64,000 bases of DNA from Heterodera schachtii (GCA_023374025.1 SIJG01000001.1:4512893-4576892), one strand, 5' to 3'. Numbered from the stretch's first letter, positions 33,860 to 45,000 are shown. Numbers and translations: made by a program. Notes: a model not told the origin generated them from the letters alone.

Positions 33860-34015
33860 CGTCATATTTCTGATGCAAAAATTGAATTGAGACGGAATTT
33901 GGCTGACGTCATACGTTTTTATTGAGACAGAATTCTCTTATCTGATGTCACATCCGCGATATGACGTCAGATCAGTGATATGACGGAAATTGAAATAGGC
34001 CCCAGAATAGAATTC
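33860..34015. repeat. TGACGTCA-word cluster
   Basis: TGACGTCA occurs twice (about 33904 and 33963), together with half-site variants CTGATGTCA, ATATGACGG, GCGTCATATTTC and AGACGGAATT in both orientations. It has the look of a word-type element end; no boundary duplication was found. TGACGTCA also equals a CREB/ATF site, but no promoter context is evident. Confidence 0.4.
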
Positions 34016-35240
34016 TCTGACACGGAAAACTAGCGTTCCTCCCCGCCGACCTTCCGATCCCCGCCACGACCTTTCTGATTCGCCAACGGTGAGCGTTATT
34101 CCAGTTTTATTTAAATATTAAAAAAATCACATTCCCCCAAACCTAAAAAACCTTTTGGGATAAATTTTATCGCAAAATTGGACAAAAATGCAACATCACA
34201 CCAAAGAATTGATTATTCCAATTTTTGCAATAGGCAACTGAATTTAACTTACCTTATTCTCCGCCCCATACAATTGTCGATCACAATCGTAACAGAAATT
34301 ATTTTTGTTGACAAAAAAAGTTTATTCGCATCAAATAAAATTTTCCAGAGAGACAAATTCAATTCCCGACGTGTTTCGATGCTTTCGCTAAAAAGGTATT
34401 TTTGGTATATATTTCATGTTTTTAATTATATTTTAGGTCTTTGAGATTTTATAGAATTTTCTTATAAAAAACTTCTGAAAAATGAAGGACTACCCTCATA
34501 ATGGACAATCCGTCAATAATTTATAGAGTAGTGATCGGGAATTTTACGCCAACTGGGACGGGAAAATGCCGGGGCCACAAAAGCCGGCAAGGGACCGGGA
34601 CCTCGATTTAAACCGGAAGCCGGGACCAAACAGGAAATTACGAAGAATTAAAAAAACTCAAAAATTTTAATTTTTTATGAAAATATTATCAAAAAAAATT
34701 CTTGTTATTTTTTAAACCTTTAAGATAAGTAAAAATTAAATTAAAATATTATATTTAATAAATATTTTTAAGTGAAATTAACTTTATTTCTTTTCAAACA
34801 ATTAATCCTTTTTGACTAAAATGCTCGAATGTTATTAGAAATTCAGAATTTAATTTTAATCTGATCAGAACGGAAGTAATGAATTGGAAAACAGGAAAGT
34901 TTTACCGACAACCTCAAAAATTTTCAGTTTTTTCAAATCCCTATTTAGCTGGAGGAGGCCAAATTTGCCAAATTTTGAGTCAATTTTATAATAATAATGA
35001 AGGGCTATTATTATTTTTGGTACAGCTCTGCCGAGCGGAGCCGCTGGAGAAGTGTGTATTTTCTTCAAAATGTTTAAATACAGGTAAAAAAAGAAAAACG
35101 ATAATTTTTAAAAAATATTCCCTTTTTTATTTAAATTAAAAAAAGATTTGAAACTACTTAACAAATTAATACAAGAAAAATAAAATCATTTAATTACTAC
35201 ATGGAAATGAACATGGGAAAGCCAAAGAAAAGCCAGCTGA
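34016..35240. other. No gene recognised
   Basis: The stretch includes a GTGATCGGGAATTTTACGCC fragment with CGGGA-type words (34530-34640). Other open frames lack splice or motif support. Confidence 0.35.
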
Positions 35241-35355
35241 CTCATTCATAAGCAATTTTAAGATTAAAATTTTGAGAAAATAATTATACATTAAAAAAAT
35301 CATAATTATAATTTTATTATTTAAATTAATCAATTTAAATTTAGGTAATACTCAC

Positions 35356-35922
35356 TCGTTGCGTGGCCTTCGAGATAATTCTTTGCTCGATTTTGGATTG
35401 GAATATTTGGCATTAAAACGTAGTTCAAATGCTTTTTCCAAATTGATATCAAAGGCATTTGTTGTCACTTTCATTGAATTGCTGATGGTAGGAAAATTGC
35501 CATTGTTGTTGAGTTTGTCTGTTAAAATGGATTAATTATATTATTATTTTTTGCTTTAATAGTTTTTTAGTGATATTCTGTTGTTATTGTTACCCCTACA
35601 AGACCTAATTGAGTCAAATTTCTAAAATTTCGCTAAATTTTTGAAAAAACACAATAGTAATTTTTTGGTGAAATTTTATAAATGGTAAAAATTTCATAAA
35701 ATTTCAAATTTTATTCCCAGCGGCGCCTGCAGGCATCATTTTAATTAAAAAAGCGCACCGCAATAAATGCGTGTAAAGTGAAAAGCAAAAAAAAAGTGTC
35801 ACGCCCGGGGGCGGTACCCCATCCAATTCAAAATCCTAGGACCGTCCTTGCTACTGTCATTTCTTTGAGAATTTCATAAACTTACTTGGCAATTGTGTTT
35901 CTCGTTCCTGATCAGTCTCCAT
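35356..35922 (-). pseudogene. Argonaute-like N-terminal fragment, copy 2
   Basis: The same two-exon structure as 10113-10701: exon 1 35922-35886 (METDQERETQLP, donor GTAAG) and exon 2 35518-35356 with SNSMKVTTNAFDINLEKA, FELRFNAKYSN, ending RPRNE and donor GTGAGT. Exon 2 is 18 bp shorter in frame (the stretch around HNKVYQH is lost), removing part of the strand that made copy 1 look Argonaute-like. No further exons follow. The conserved frame and in-frame deletion hint at former coding constraint. Confidence 0.4.
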
Positions 35923-36278
35923 TTGTGAGTAGTAAGGACAAATATAATATTCTAAACTTGAAAAAATAAGCTTCCGATTAGCATTTTTAATAACAAATAT
36001 TTCATTTTTATGTATCAGTAAAAATGGTGGGTGATGAGAATTAAAAGGGTGATCAAAATTGGAAGAACCAAAAAAAAACGATTTTGCAATCGGATTTAAA
36101 ACTAGCAGACAAAATTTTTGGTTTTTATTTAAAGGATGAGAATAGATACCTAATTACATAAACATTAAACTCATTATAAATTGAAATTAATGTTAAAATG
36201 TTAAGTAGGAAAAGTTAGTTGTGAATTGTCCCTTTTTTATTTACTCCATCATCTCCAACCAAACAATGCTTCCGTACA

Positions 36279-36410
36279 ATGGCATTTCTTCCATTTTCCA
36301 TTGTCTCCATTTTTTGCTCCGAATTCAGCAAAATTCTTATTTTACCAGCAGACGACAATGTGAATGAGGTCAATGAGGAGAACAATAAAATAATAAATAT
36401 TCGTAATTAA
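36279..36410 (+). CDS. Small ORF with signal-peptide-like start
   Basis: A 43-residue frame, MAFLPFSIVSIFCSEFSK then an acidic tail with DDNVNEVNEENN. The hydrophobic start is compatible with a secretion signal. No homologue or promoter evidence; it could be chance. Confidence 0.15.
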   Translation: MAFLPFSIVSIFCSEFSKILILPADDNVNEVNEENNKIINIRN

Positions 36411-36806
36411 TGGTACTCAAAAATGAGTTTGATTAACAATTGTGCAACAGAAAAGGATAAAGATGAGGAAATTTTGGAAAATTTCACATTTATTGGCATG
36501 TTTTTCCAATTTTTTGTAACAATATAAAACTGAGTAATGTGCTCAAAAATATAACGCAAATTTTGATAGAAAAAAATAAATAAAATAATTTTGGAGGATT
36601 TTTTTTCATGTTTCAAATACAGGAAAAGGAAAATTGGAGAGTTAAATTTTCGTTTTGAGAAAATCAACTTCTATCTTTTTGGGTTTCTATATGCATTTTT
36701 GAAATAAAATGCATGGCAAAAAAGCGAAAAATATTTTCAATATTCAAAAAACGAGAAAATCGAAAATTTCACCACTAAATTAACCGAAATAATTGTCTAC
36801 TGTAAC

Positions 36807-37863
36807 GGTGACGGAACATTTGCGCACCTACATTTGCGCCCCGAACATTTGCGCCCCTACATTTGCGCTCCGAACATTTGCGCCCCTACATTTGCGCCCC
36901 TACATTTGCGCCCCAAACATTTGCGCCCCTACATGTGCGCCCCAAACATTTGCGCCCCTACATTTGCGCCCCAAACATTTGCGCCCCTACATTTGCGCCG
37001 CAAACATTTGCGCCCCGATTGCGAATAAAAAATTTATTCATGAAATTGCCTTTCCCAAGGGATAATGGGAGTGATTTATTAATTAAAACATCCAAATAAC
37101 TCGTTTCTTTCTCCTTTGACCGCATAAAGCATCAAAAAACCAAGACCCGTCTTTGAATTTTTCACTTTTTGTATCTCCATGTTTTTGGTTTATTAAGAAA
37201 TATGATCATGCTTTATTTGTGCTAGTAACATAGAATATGCATGATTTTGTCCTTGATAATATAGGACTCACTAATAATGGCCTGAAAGGCTTTCACTCCA
37301 GTTTCAACAAGCGACTTTCGGCTCTTAATCAATCTTTGGCAACGTAATTTAAGATAAAAATACCAAAGCAGAAAAACAATTAAAGGATTATTAGTCGAAT
37401 CAAAAATGAAGATGAAAACCAAGAAATCGGATGAGACCCCATGAACTTGATCCAATAGGCCTATTACTGAAGTATCTCGTTCTAAAAAATATCTTGAAAA
37501 CGGCTGAGCAATTCAAGACTTGGTTGTCCGTTTTGACGAGCAAGATCAAAATGATCGCAATCAACAGCATTGTTATGATCTCTCCACGCAATTTCATTTC
37601 GTCTGACACCGAAAGGAATTGATAATTGGATGGAAGAAACAAAAAATCATATTAATTCCCCGTTAGCCTTGGGAAAGGCAATTTTATGAATAAATTTTTT
37701 TAATTCTCAATCGGGGCGCAAATGTAAGGGGCGCAAATGTTCGGGGCGCAAAAGTAGAGGCGCAAATGTAGGGGCGCAAATGTAGGGGCGCAAAAGTAGG
37801 GGCGCAAATGTAGGGGCGCAAATGTTCGGGGCGCAAATGTAGGGGCGCAAATGTTGCAGCACC
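36807..37863. mobile_element. Inverted-repeat element, word ATTTGCGCCCCTAC
   Basis: The duplication ACTGTAAC is perfect (36799-36806, 37864-37871). Ends are GGTGACGGAACATTTGCG and CGCAAATGTTGCAGCACC. About 13 copies of CATTTGCGCCCC alternate with TA or AA/GAA at the left, and nine or more inverted copies lie at the right. The Pro/Cys-rich frames are array artefacts. TTGCCTTTCCCAAGGGATAA and its inverse mark the array-core junction. The core has coding-like minus-strand frames (see 37222-37642). Confidence 0.92.
37222..37642 (-). CDS. Possible captured gene piece inside the element
   Basis: Two minus-strand frames overlap. One starts MFLPSNYQFLSVSDEMKL and has a membrane-like segment ITMLLIAIILILLV. 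The other contains NPLIVFLLWYFYLKL followed by basic residues. Together they resemble pieces of a polytopic membrane protein, but frames do not join cleanly and no family is recognised. They may be captured host sequence or chance. Confidence 0.2.
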
Positions 37864-37874
37864 ACTGTAACTTG

Positions 37875-38452
37875 ATGGTTTTTTTTATAATGCCAAACCC
37901 GAGATTAACACTTGTTGTATACCACAGCCATTAATTACATCACTCTCAAATCCTATGTTTATATTCTCTTACTTATGTTTTTTTCTCCCTTAACTCGAAA
38001 CATTGCCAACAAAAATGACTAAATCTCCGAATTTGCAAATGAAATCCAAAAATATTTAAATTATGGATAATTACTCAAACAAAATTTAACACCGTATTTT
38101 TCCTTTCTCCTATGTTTAATTGCGACAGTGAATGAAATTTTTTACATATAAAAGCTTTTAGCAACAAAATAAAATTAATATTTGTTGAGGCTGACAATTT
38201 ATATCTGATCAGATATTAAAGTAAATAAATGCTTCTAATACGACCAAACCGTTGAAATATGCAATTTAAATCCAAATATAGAAATTGAGAAATTTAAGTT
38301 CATTTTTTGTTCCTATCCTTATAATTTTAAAATTGAAAAAAATTCCGTAAGTAAAAAGTACCTCTTGTCCTTTATCATCCTTTAATTTTTCGCCTTTTAG
38401 CATCTCTTCAAAAAATTCATAATTTCTCCTTCTTTTCGCGCATAATAATTAG
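37875..38452. repeat. Third, diverged copy of the 12590-13078 segment
   Basis: It includes TTAACACTTGTTG, CAGCCATTAATTACATCACT and the minus-strand exon KRRRNYEFFEEMLKGEKLKD, DKGQE with the GTAC donor (38362 upward). Homology is cut exactly at TAGGGCCGCTAC (38452), the start of a word-type element. Confidence 0.7.
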
Positions 38453-38925
38453 GGCCGCTACTTTTAGTGACGAAAAATCTCAAAATAGTTAACTAAAATA
38501 GTGAGTAAAAATGCCAAAATAGTGACAAAATAGTGGCAAAAAATGCGAAATAGTGACGAATAGTGACATTATTTTCAGCCAAAAATAGAGCAAAAAAAAA
38601 ATTTTTTCACTAGTGCACTTGCCAATAAGCTTTATTTCCTTTATAAAATTCTCTTAGCAAATATTGACATTAAATCAATAATTTCTGTCAAGAAAAAAAA
38701 TTTGGGGAAGAATTTTTGAGAAAATTTTCCAATTCTAGTGGTGCAATTTTTTAAAAAAATTTTGGTCGATTCTTAGGGTGTATTTTCTGTTTTTATTGCA
38801 TTTTTGTTAAGAATTTCCCAAAAATTGTCGAAATAGTGAAAAAATAGTGACAAAGCGCCAAAATAGTGAATTTTCACTATTTTAGTGACGAAGCTCCAAA
38901 ATAGTGCTTTCTAATGACCGATAGT
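38452..38925. mobile_element. Word-type element, word AAAATAGTGACAAA
   Basis: The left end TAGGGCCGCTACTTTTAGTG is followed by about ten copies of AAAATAGTG(A)C/AAA. A matching array lies at 38830-38915 beyond a core with GATTCTTAGGGTGTATTTT and TTGCATTTTTGTTAA. The right terminus is not identified, so no target duplication can be given. The element truncates the KRRRNYE exon copy. Confidence 0.65.
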
Positions 38926-38939
38926 GAAATCTAAATCGA

Positions 38940-39480
38940 AAAATTTCAACGCAGAAATTCTCTCCCCCTCCCTCTCTCTTTATCTCTCTCTCCTCTTTTC
39001 TTTCTCTTTATATTTCTCTCAGACCTCTTTCTCTCTCTCTCTCTCCTCTTTTCTCTGTCCTTCCCCCTCTCTTTCTCTCTCTCCCCCTCTCTCTTTTCTC
39101 TTTCTCTCTCTCTACTCTTTTCTCTCCCCCTCCCTCTCTCTTTATCTCACTCTCCTCTTTTCTTTCTCTCTCTATATTTCTCTCAGACCTCCTTCTCTCT
39201 CTCTCTCTCCTCTTTTCTCTTTCGCTCTCTCCTCTTTTCTCTGTCCTTCCCCCTCTCTTTCTCTCTCTCCCCCTCTCTCTTTTCTCTTTCTCTCTCTCTA
39301 CTCTTTTCTCTCCCTCTCTCTCTTCTTCCCCCCCCCCTTTCTCTCTTTCCTCTTTATTTCTTTCTCTCTCCCCCTCACTTTTTCTCTCTCTCTCTCCCTC
39401 TCTCTTTATCTCTCTATTTTCTCTCTCTCCTCTTTTTTCTCTCTCTCTCTTTTCTCTTTCTCACCTCCCTCCTTTTCCTT
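38940..39480. repeat. CT-rich polypyrimidine tract with ~220-bp internal duplication
   Basis: CTCTCTTTATCTCTCT-type low complexity. The order TATTTCTCTCAGACCT, CTGTCCTTCCCCCTC, CTCTACTCTTTTCTC occurs twice about 200 bp apart, showing a higher-order repeat. Confidence 0.85.
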
Positions 39481-39629
39481 TAATCTCTAAAACAATCGTG
39501 TCAATAAATAATTCAAAATATTTGTGACACACACACATTGCAAAATTAATATATTAGATTTATCCAGCAGCCCAAAATAATAATAAACTGAAGCATTCGT
39601 TTTAAATTTAAAGTTCCAAAAATATTCAT

Positions 39630-39735
39630 TCTTAGGGGTGGAACTTTGAAATGCGAAACACCGAAAAATGCGAAAAGCGAAACCTCGGCTGCCCATCCCT
39701 AGTGCCGATCCCACCTCCACCCCCCCCCCCCACCA
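39630..39735. mobile_element. Solo end with GCGAAAAGCGAAA words
   Basis: TTCTTAGGGGTGGAAC, then GCGAAACACCGAAAAATGCG and GCCCATCCCTA: a junction motif, short words and an inverted hAT-like end (TAGGGATGGGC). The other end is missing. Confidence 0.5.
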
Positions 39736-39789
39736 TCCGCCAGCTTAAATTATTTTTTATTTATTTTGTAATTCCCGAATTTGCACTTA

Positions 39790-41115
39790 CCAAATAAGAA
39801 AAATCTTCGATATGTATGCTATTGTTTGTAGCTTACAACTCAATAATATTATTAGTTTGTAGATTGTAATTTTATATATGCATTTGACTATATTGTATCT
39901 ATGGTGTTTGTAGATTATAACTCAATGACACTCCTCTGGAGTTTATTCTTCATATCACTTTCTTGCCTAAGTTTATATACATACGTTATTATTTGTTGTT
40001 TATAATTCGAGAATACTCTCATGAAGCTTATTCTTTTAGCATAATCACTTTCTAGCGAATTAAATTTTGTATTATTTGTATGTGCTTTTTTTGTAGACCA
40101 GAGATGTGCTTTCGCTTTAGCGTTTCGCTTTCACAAATTTCTTTTTTTGGCACTTTCGCTTTCGCGTTTCGCATTTTGGCGCAAACCGAAAATATTACAC
40201 TCCTAAGAATGAGCGATGAATTTCCCCTAAAATTTTCCAAATTGGACCTATAAATTGGCTAATTTTGGTGAAAGTCTGTTTACTAATTGCCTCAAATTTT
40301 CAAAAATTTTCCCGGCGGCGCCTACAGGTGCTGCCAGCCCCCTCCACCCAAAAGTTTTTTGGAAAAAGCGAGCCGCACACCTTTTTATTGACTTTTTAAT
40401 TTGTAATAAAATTTTACAAAATGATGATCTTTGCCCCAAATGCTGATTTCTTGTCGGCCAAATGCTGGTTTTGAAAATTTTCAATTGGCAGCCCCTTGGT
40501 TTTAGGCTTCTAGGCCCAACTTTTTCATGCTGATTTTTGCTTTATGCTTTTTTGACTATTAAAAAGTGCAGAAAAAATTTTTGGAATTTCGCATTTTTTG
40601 GAATTTCGCATTTTTTGGAATTTCGCTTTTCACATTTAATTTTAGTTCGTCTTTTTTTTCGCAAATTTCGCATATTATTTTTCGGTTTGACCCATCCCTG
40701 TTGTAGACCCTCCTATGAAGATTATAAATACCTATTCGCATGAAAATGAGTTTGTTAAAAAAATAAAAATTCATAGTGGTGTTATTGAGTTATAAGCTAC
40801 AAATATCATAGATTATGATATACAAATGTGATATTTGCTACAAAGTGAGTATGCTAAAAGAATATCTTCATTGGAGTATTCTTGAACTATAGTCTTATAA
40901 ACAATAATATAGAAAACATAATTATATTCTCGCTAGAAAGTGCTGGAGTATTCTCGAATTATAATTTATAAACATCATTAGAATGTAATATATTATAACA
41001 CATAATTTATATTTTCGCAATAAGGTGAGTATGCTAAAAAAAGTAATCTTCATTGGGCTGTTCTCATAGGAGTGTTATTGAGTTATCAAATTCGTATCTG
41101 TAATAGATGTAAATA
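39790..41115. repeat. Large foldback of ~130-bp units flanking a nested element
   Basis: On the left side units read ATAACTCAATGACACTCCTC, ATAATTCGAGAATACTCTCA and TTTTAGCATAATCACTTTCT. On the right side the inverse recurs several times (AGTGAGTATGCTAAAAGAAT, GAGTATTCTCGAATTATAAT, GTGTTATTGAGTTAT). Two to three units lie on each side of the 40099-40700 element, which inserted near the centre. Confidence 0.6.
40099..40700. mobile_element. hAT-like element, word TTTCGCTTTCGCG / GGAATTTCGCATT
   Basis: The duplication TTGTAGAC is perfect (40091-40098, 40701-40708). Ends are CAGAGATGTG and CCCATCCCTG. The left array is CTTTCGCTTTCGCGTTTCGC type; the right array has TTTTTGGAATTTCGCA three times. 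The junction motif TTACACTCCTAAGAATGA and a GC-rich palindrome near 40310 lie in the core. Confidence 0.88.
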
Positions 41116-41276
41116 TACAAAAGGATATACCAAATAATATTCGCTCGAATTAACCGAACGTCCGCTGGAATGCCTTTCTGTTAACATGTCAAAAACGCCA
41201 AAAAAAAACTTTCAGCAGCAGATCATCAACCGTTTCTTGGAATAAGTGAGTTTGTCAATTACCGTACTTTCTCTAT

Positions 41277-41300
41277 TAGAAGGCCCGCCCGGGCCTTCTA
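41277..41300. repeat. 11-bp perfect GC-rich hairpin between direct repeats
   Basis: TAGAAGGCCCG and CGGGCCTTCTA are separated by CC. Direct repeats AGTGAGTTTGTCAATTA lie about 80 bp apart on both sides (41245 and 41325). No terminator role is implied in a eukaryote. Confidence 0.6.
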
Positions 41301-41842
41301 TTGTTCAACCCCTCCAAAATTGGAATGAGTGAGTTTGTCAATTATTTTTTTCCTTTATATAAAAGTGTTTGTTTTTTTTAAATGGCTGTCCTTGCCAAAT
41401 GTCCCTGACAATTAATTAATCTTCCGCCATTTTTTTTGTATTGGCTATTTTAATGGCTTTTTTGACGAATTTTCCCAATTTTTTGTCAAATATTTTATGC
41501 GCAACTACAAAAATTTTTGGTTCTCCTTTTCTCAGCTTTTTAAGGCCAAAATTGTGTTCCTATTTTTGTCCATTTCTTTGGATTTTTTATCATGATGAGT
41601 CTTTAAATCTTTGTTAGCGAATGCTTCTTCTTTTTCCAGCTTTTTAATTGAATCAAAAAAGGCTTACTCATTTACCAGTTCTGGAATATTCTCTGCAAAC
41701 CTCATCTGGAAATAACTTTCAATTTGATTAGTTCTCCAATGTTTCATCAAATCGAAATCCAACATAATTTCATCATTATGTCACATACGCCATAATAATT
41801 GTTGAACTTTGGCTGCCATAGGCAGGGGGACGGGGTAGAGTT

Positions 41843-42125
41843 GCGACGTGATTCACGGTCACGGTTACCGTGAATTTCACGGGTTTTTTCACTCACAGTC
41901 ACGGTCACTATTCACGGTACCAATTCACGGTTATTCCGTGAAAAATTTACACTCAAATTTTCGATTATTCCCCTATCGGCACCGCCAGATCCAAAAGCTT
42001 ATTATTTTCTTTAAAATTTGTTCAGATTAAATTTTCAGTAAATTTTTTTTGAATTTTAAGCAATTTTCTTAACAAAATTGCATTAAAATACTAAAAAATT
42101 TCCCGACGGCGCCTATCGGCACCGC
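41843..42125. mobile_element. Half copy of the 49574-50709 element plus GC palindromes
   Basis: GTGATTCACGGTCACGGTTA, CGTGAATTTCACGGG, CAATTCACGGTTATTCCGTG, then GTGAAAAATTTACACT match the inverse of the right end of that element. GC-rich palindrome copies follow at 41970-42000 and 42100-42128. Confidence 0.7.
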
Positions 42126-42375
42126 CGGACAATCAACAAAAAAAACAAAAATACACGCCTAAAAATCGAATTTTTGACATCAGCCCCCCCCCCCTCCAAA
42201 AAACCAAGAGTCTGGCTACGCCCTTGGCTAAAATAGTGGTTAAAAAATAAATTCTTATCCAAATTGATTTTGAAATAAAATAACTGAATTTTTTTTTTTC
42301 GAAATTTTACCGTCTTTGGCATAAACATGGAAAAGATATTATTAAAAAATGTCCACATATTACGCACTTGATCAT

Positions 42376-42833
42376 TAGGGGTGGGAAATTTAGGTAAATA
42401 CCTAAAATTTTAATATGCCCAGTTAAGCACGAAAAAAGCATTTTCCACTTGGTTTGGGGTTTCTAGGATGACTTTTATAATACCTAACTTTGCCTATTTT
42501 GGAGTTTTTCTACCTATTACCTAGGTATTTTTCAAAAAGTTATCCCCCAAAATTTATATATTTTTTTCTTGACAAAATTTTTAATTTAAAATGTCAATAT
42601 TTTCCAAGAAAATATTAAAAATATATAATTATTCGTTTAAAAAGAAATAGAACCAAAATTTTCCCTCTTTGTTTGCTTTTTTCCATTAAAAAATCGTTAA
42701 TAAAAATTTTTATTTACCTATTTTTCTACCTATTTCGGAATTTTTGTACCTATTTAATAACTATTTTGAGCTTTTTTTGTACCTATTTAAATACCTATTT
42801 CGCGATTTTTCTTACCTAAATTTCCCAGCCCTA
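42376..42833. mobile_element. hAT-like element, word ACCTATTTNNGTACCTATTT
   Basis: The duplication TTGATCAT is perfect (42368-42375, 42834-42841). Ends are TAGGGGTGGGAAATTTAGGT and ACCTAAATTTCCCAGCCCTA. Words TACCTATTT / AAATAGGTA occur at both ends. Confidence 0.9.
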
Positions 42834-43136
42834 TTGATCATCATTCTTCAATTTTTTGCTGATTTGATCACAATGCCAATTTTGTTTCATCAAATACATT
42901 ACGCCAAAGTGTGCCTCGAACATAACATTTTCACATTGTGAATTTTCTGATAACAGCAGAAGGATTAAAATATTCAGGGAATACTAAAGCAAATCTGTCT
43001 GCTTCGAAAGAAGCAGTTGCGTTCCATCCATTCTCCACAAATGCGACAAAAGAAACGTCTTCAAATTGGTTTAAAAGAAAAGAATAAAAAAAGGACAATG
43101 ATTAATTAGTACGGCTCCATTTTATATTTTCTTAGA

Positions 43137-43345
43137 ACTACTAAAATAGTTAGTTTTTAGGTTCTAAAAAACCCGAAATAAGTGCTAAAAATGGGAAAAT
43201 GTTGCTAATAACTTTCAAATTAGGGGTTTAAACCCAGGTGTGCCATCTGTCCTGATTTATCAGAAATGTCCTGATTTGAGGTGTCAAAATCTGATATATA
43301 AAATGTCCTGATTTGTCAGAAATGTCCTGATTTGGTAGCGACAAA
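43137..43345. repeat. Two word fragments: AAATAAGTGCTAAAAA and ATGTCCTGATTTGTCAG
   Basis: 43155-43210 resembles the end of the 31615-32130 element. 43222-43340 starts CAGGTGTGCCATCTGTCCTG and repeats AATGTCCTGATTTG four times. No partner ends were found. Confidence 0.55.
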
Positions 43346-43959
43346 AATTTTTCGGATTTCTTAAAATTCTTCAGAAAATTTGTATTATGTCATAATGTTA
43401 CACCGCCGACCTTCTGAGCCACCTTTGTTCCCCAAAAAGTATTTGAAAAAAACGAAAAAAAATCTTAAAAATTTGATGTTTTGAGCCCGCCCCAAAATCT
43501 TTCAAACTTCCATTAATTTCACACCGCACTTGATATGAAAAGATAGCCAAACATTTCTCGGTACTTTTCCGTTTTGAGGCCAAAATTTGAATTTTTTTAA
43601 ATAAACAGCGGGCGCATAGAATTGCTAAAGCTATGCGCCAAAATTAATTCGGAGGCATAAATGCCATGCCACAATTTGAGCTAAGATCTCTTCGAATGGG
43701 TCTGCAATTCAACTCGCCCACTGTTGATTTAAAAAAATTCAAACTTTGGCCTCAAAACGGAAAAGTACCCATTTCTCTATTATTCTGTTAAATTTCAAAA
43801 ATTTACTCATTTAAAAAAAGTTAGGGTCAAAATTTTTCAGTCTAAATTTTTCGGAAGTTTTTGGTTACAATTTTAATGTAAATTATTGCTTGATTTTTTT
43901 AAATTGTAATATAGGAGAGAATACGTAGATCTATTTTCCACTAACAAGATATATTTTCT

Positions 43960-44460
43960 TTTTTGTGTAAGAAGAAATCGTGAAATATGTAAATAAATAT
44001 GTAAAAAAAAAAACCGAAATATGTATAAAATATTTTTATTACCAAATATGTATGAAATTTTAAAATTATTTTTTTTGGAAAAAAATGAAATCGGCACAAA
44101 GTGCTATAAAAAATAACCAAATTGATTTAGAATCACATTTTAGTATTTTAAAATTAATTTTGATATATATTTTTAGAGAACCTTTTTTTAGGGTACAAAA
44201 TGTTTAATTTTTTACAAGAACTTTCTATAAATTTTCAAAAACCCTAAAATTTGTAAGAAAAATTGCAAAATTTTTTAATTTTTTGGAATTTATACAAAAT
44301 CCACAAAAAGGCAAAATATGTACAAAAAAAGTCCAAAATATGTAAAAATAAGTAAACAAAGTCGCTACTTTTGTTTATAAACACAAAAGAAAGTTTTTTT
44401 TCAATCAGAGCATGGAGAATCCATGAAAATAATATGTATTTACAACGTGACATTTTTTTT
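43960..44460. mobile_element. Diverged copy of the 51476-52111 element
   Basis: It repeats AAATATGTA(A/T)AA, contains GCATGGAGAATCCATGAAAA and TTTACAACGTGACATTTTTT, and parallels that element in order. The ends have decayed. Confidence 0.65.
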
Positions 44461-44683
44461 GTCTCTAACCGTAAATTTCAATCGATTAAAACTAAAATTT
44501 TCTTTTTTTATGTTCTTTGGTATTTTGTTTTTCTATTCACTATTTGATTTCCTTTACTGTTCTTCTCTTTAAAAAATTTTGTCCTTCAAAATAATTAGTT
44601 TCTTTTAAGGTAAAAATCCAAGAATTTTCAGATGTTCGAACTTTTAAGGTTGTATAATTTTTGCTACAAAAATCATTCAAACC

Positions 44684-44795
44684 CAGGGCTCTCATTCGTC
44701 CTTGGATGCCAAGGACGTCCTTGGAATTTGATTCTCTTCCTTGGAAATAAAAAATGTCCTTGGATGCCAAGGACGTCCTTGGAAATGAGCATTTG
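44684..44795. repeat. GTCCTTGGATGCCAAGGAC palindromic words
   Basis: CAGGGCTCTCATTCGTCC starts an array in which CCTTGG and CCAAGGAC alternate, so each word is itself a palindrome. It is probably a small hAT-like element; the flanking duplication was not found. Confidence 0.55.
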
Positions 44796-44959
44796 TAAAG
44801 TTTTAAAAAATTCGAAGAAATTTGATAAATTGTTGTAATATTCAACAATATTTTGGTTAAACTATGGCATTATGTAAAGAAAATGCAAATTTTCAAATTT
44901 TCTCATGCTTGTGAATGAATTTGTTACGCAATTATTCACGTTTATTGCACAAAAAAGCC

Positions 44960-45000
44960 CATTTTTTTCCCGGCGGCGCCTATCGGCACCGCCGGGACCT
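44960..45000. repeat. GC-rich palindrome (type copy)
   Basis: CCCGGCGGCGCC TATC GGCACCGCCGGG: 12-bp arms with one G-T mismatch around a 4-bp loop, in otherwise AT-rich DNA. This is the clearest of roughly 20 related copies in the window. Confidence 0.85.

Noticed and set aside
36793..37099. Three overlapping CAPNICAPT-type repetitive proteins
   Set aside because: The frames simply translate the ATTTGCGCCCCTAC word array at a transposon end in three phases.
36811..37862. CRISPR-like array (regular words separated by short variable bases)
   Set aside because: Spacers are 2-3 bp, arrays are inverted at both ends of one element, and the genome is eukaryotic.
38924..39490. 188-residue Ser/Leu/Phe-rich open frame
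   Set aside because: Composition artefact of the polypyrimidine tract, with an internal 200-bp repeat and no conserved motif.
41277..41300. Intrinsic transcription terminator hairpin
   Set aside because: The host is eukaryotic; the hairpin is more likely repeat debris between direct repeats.
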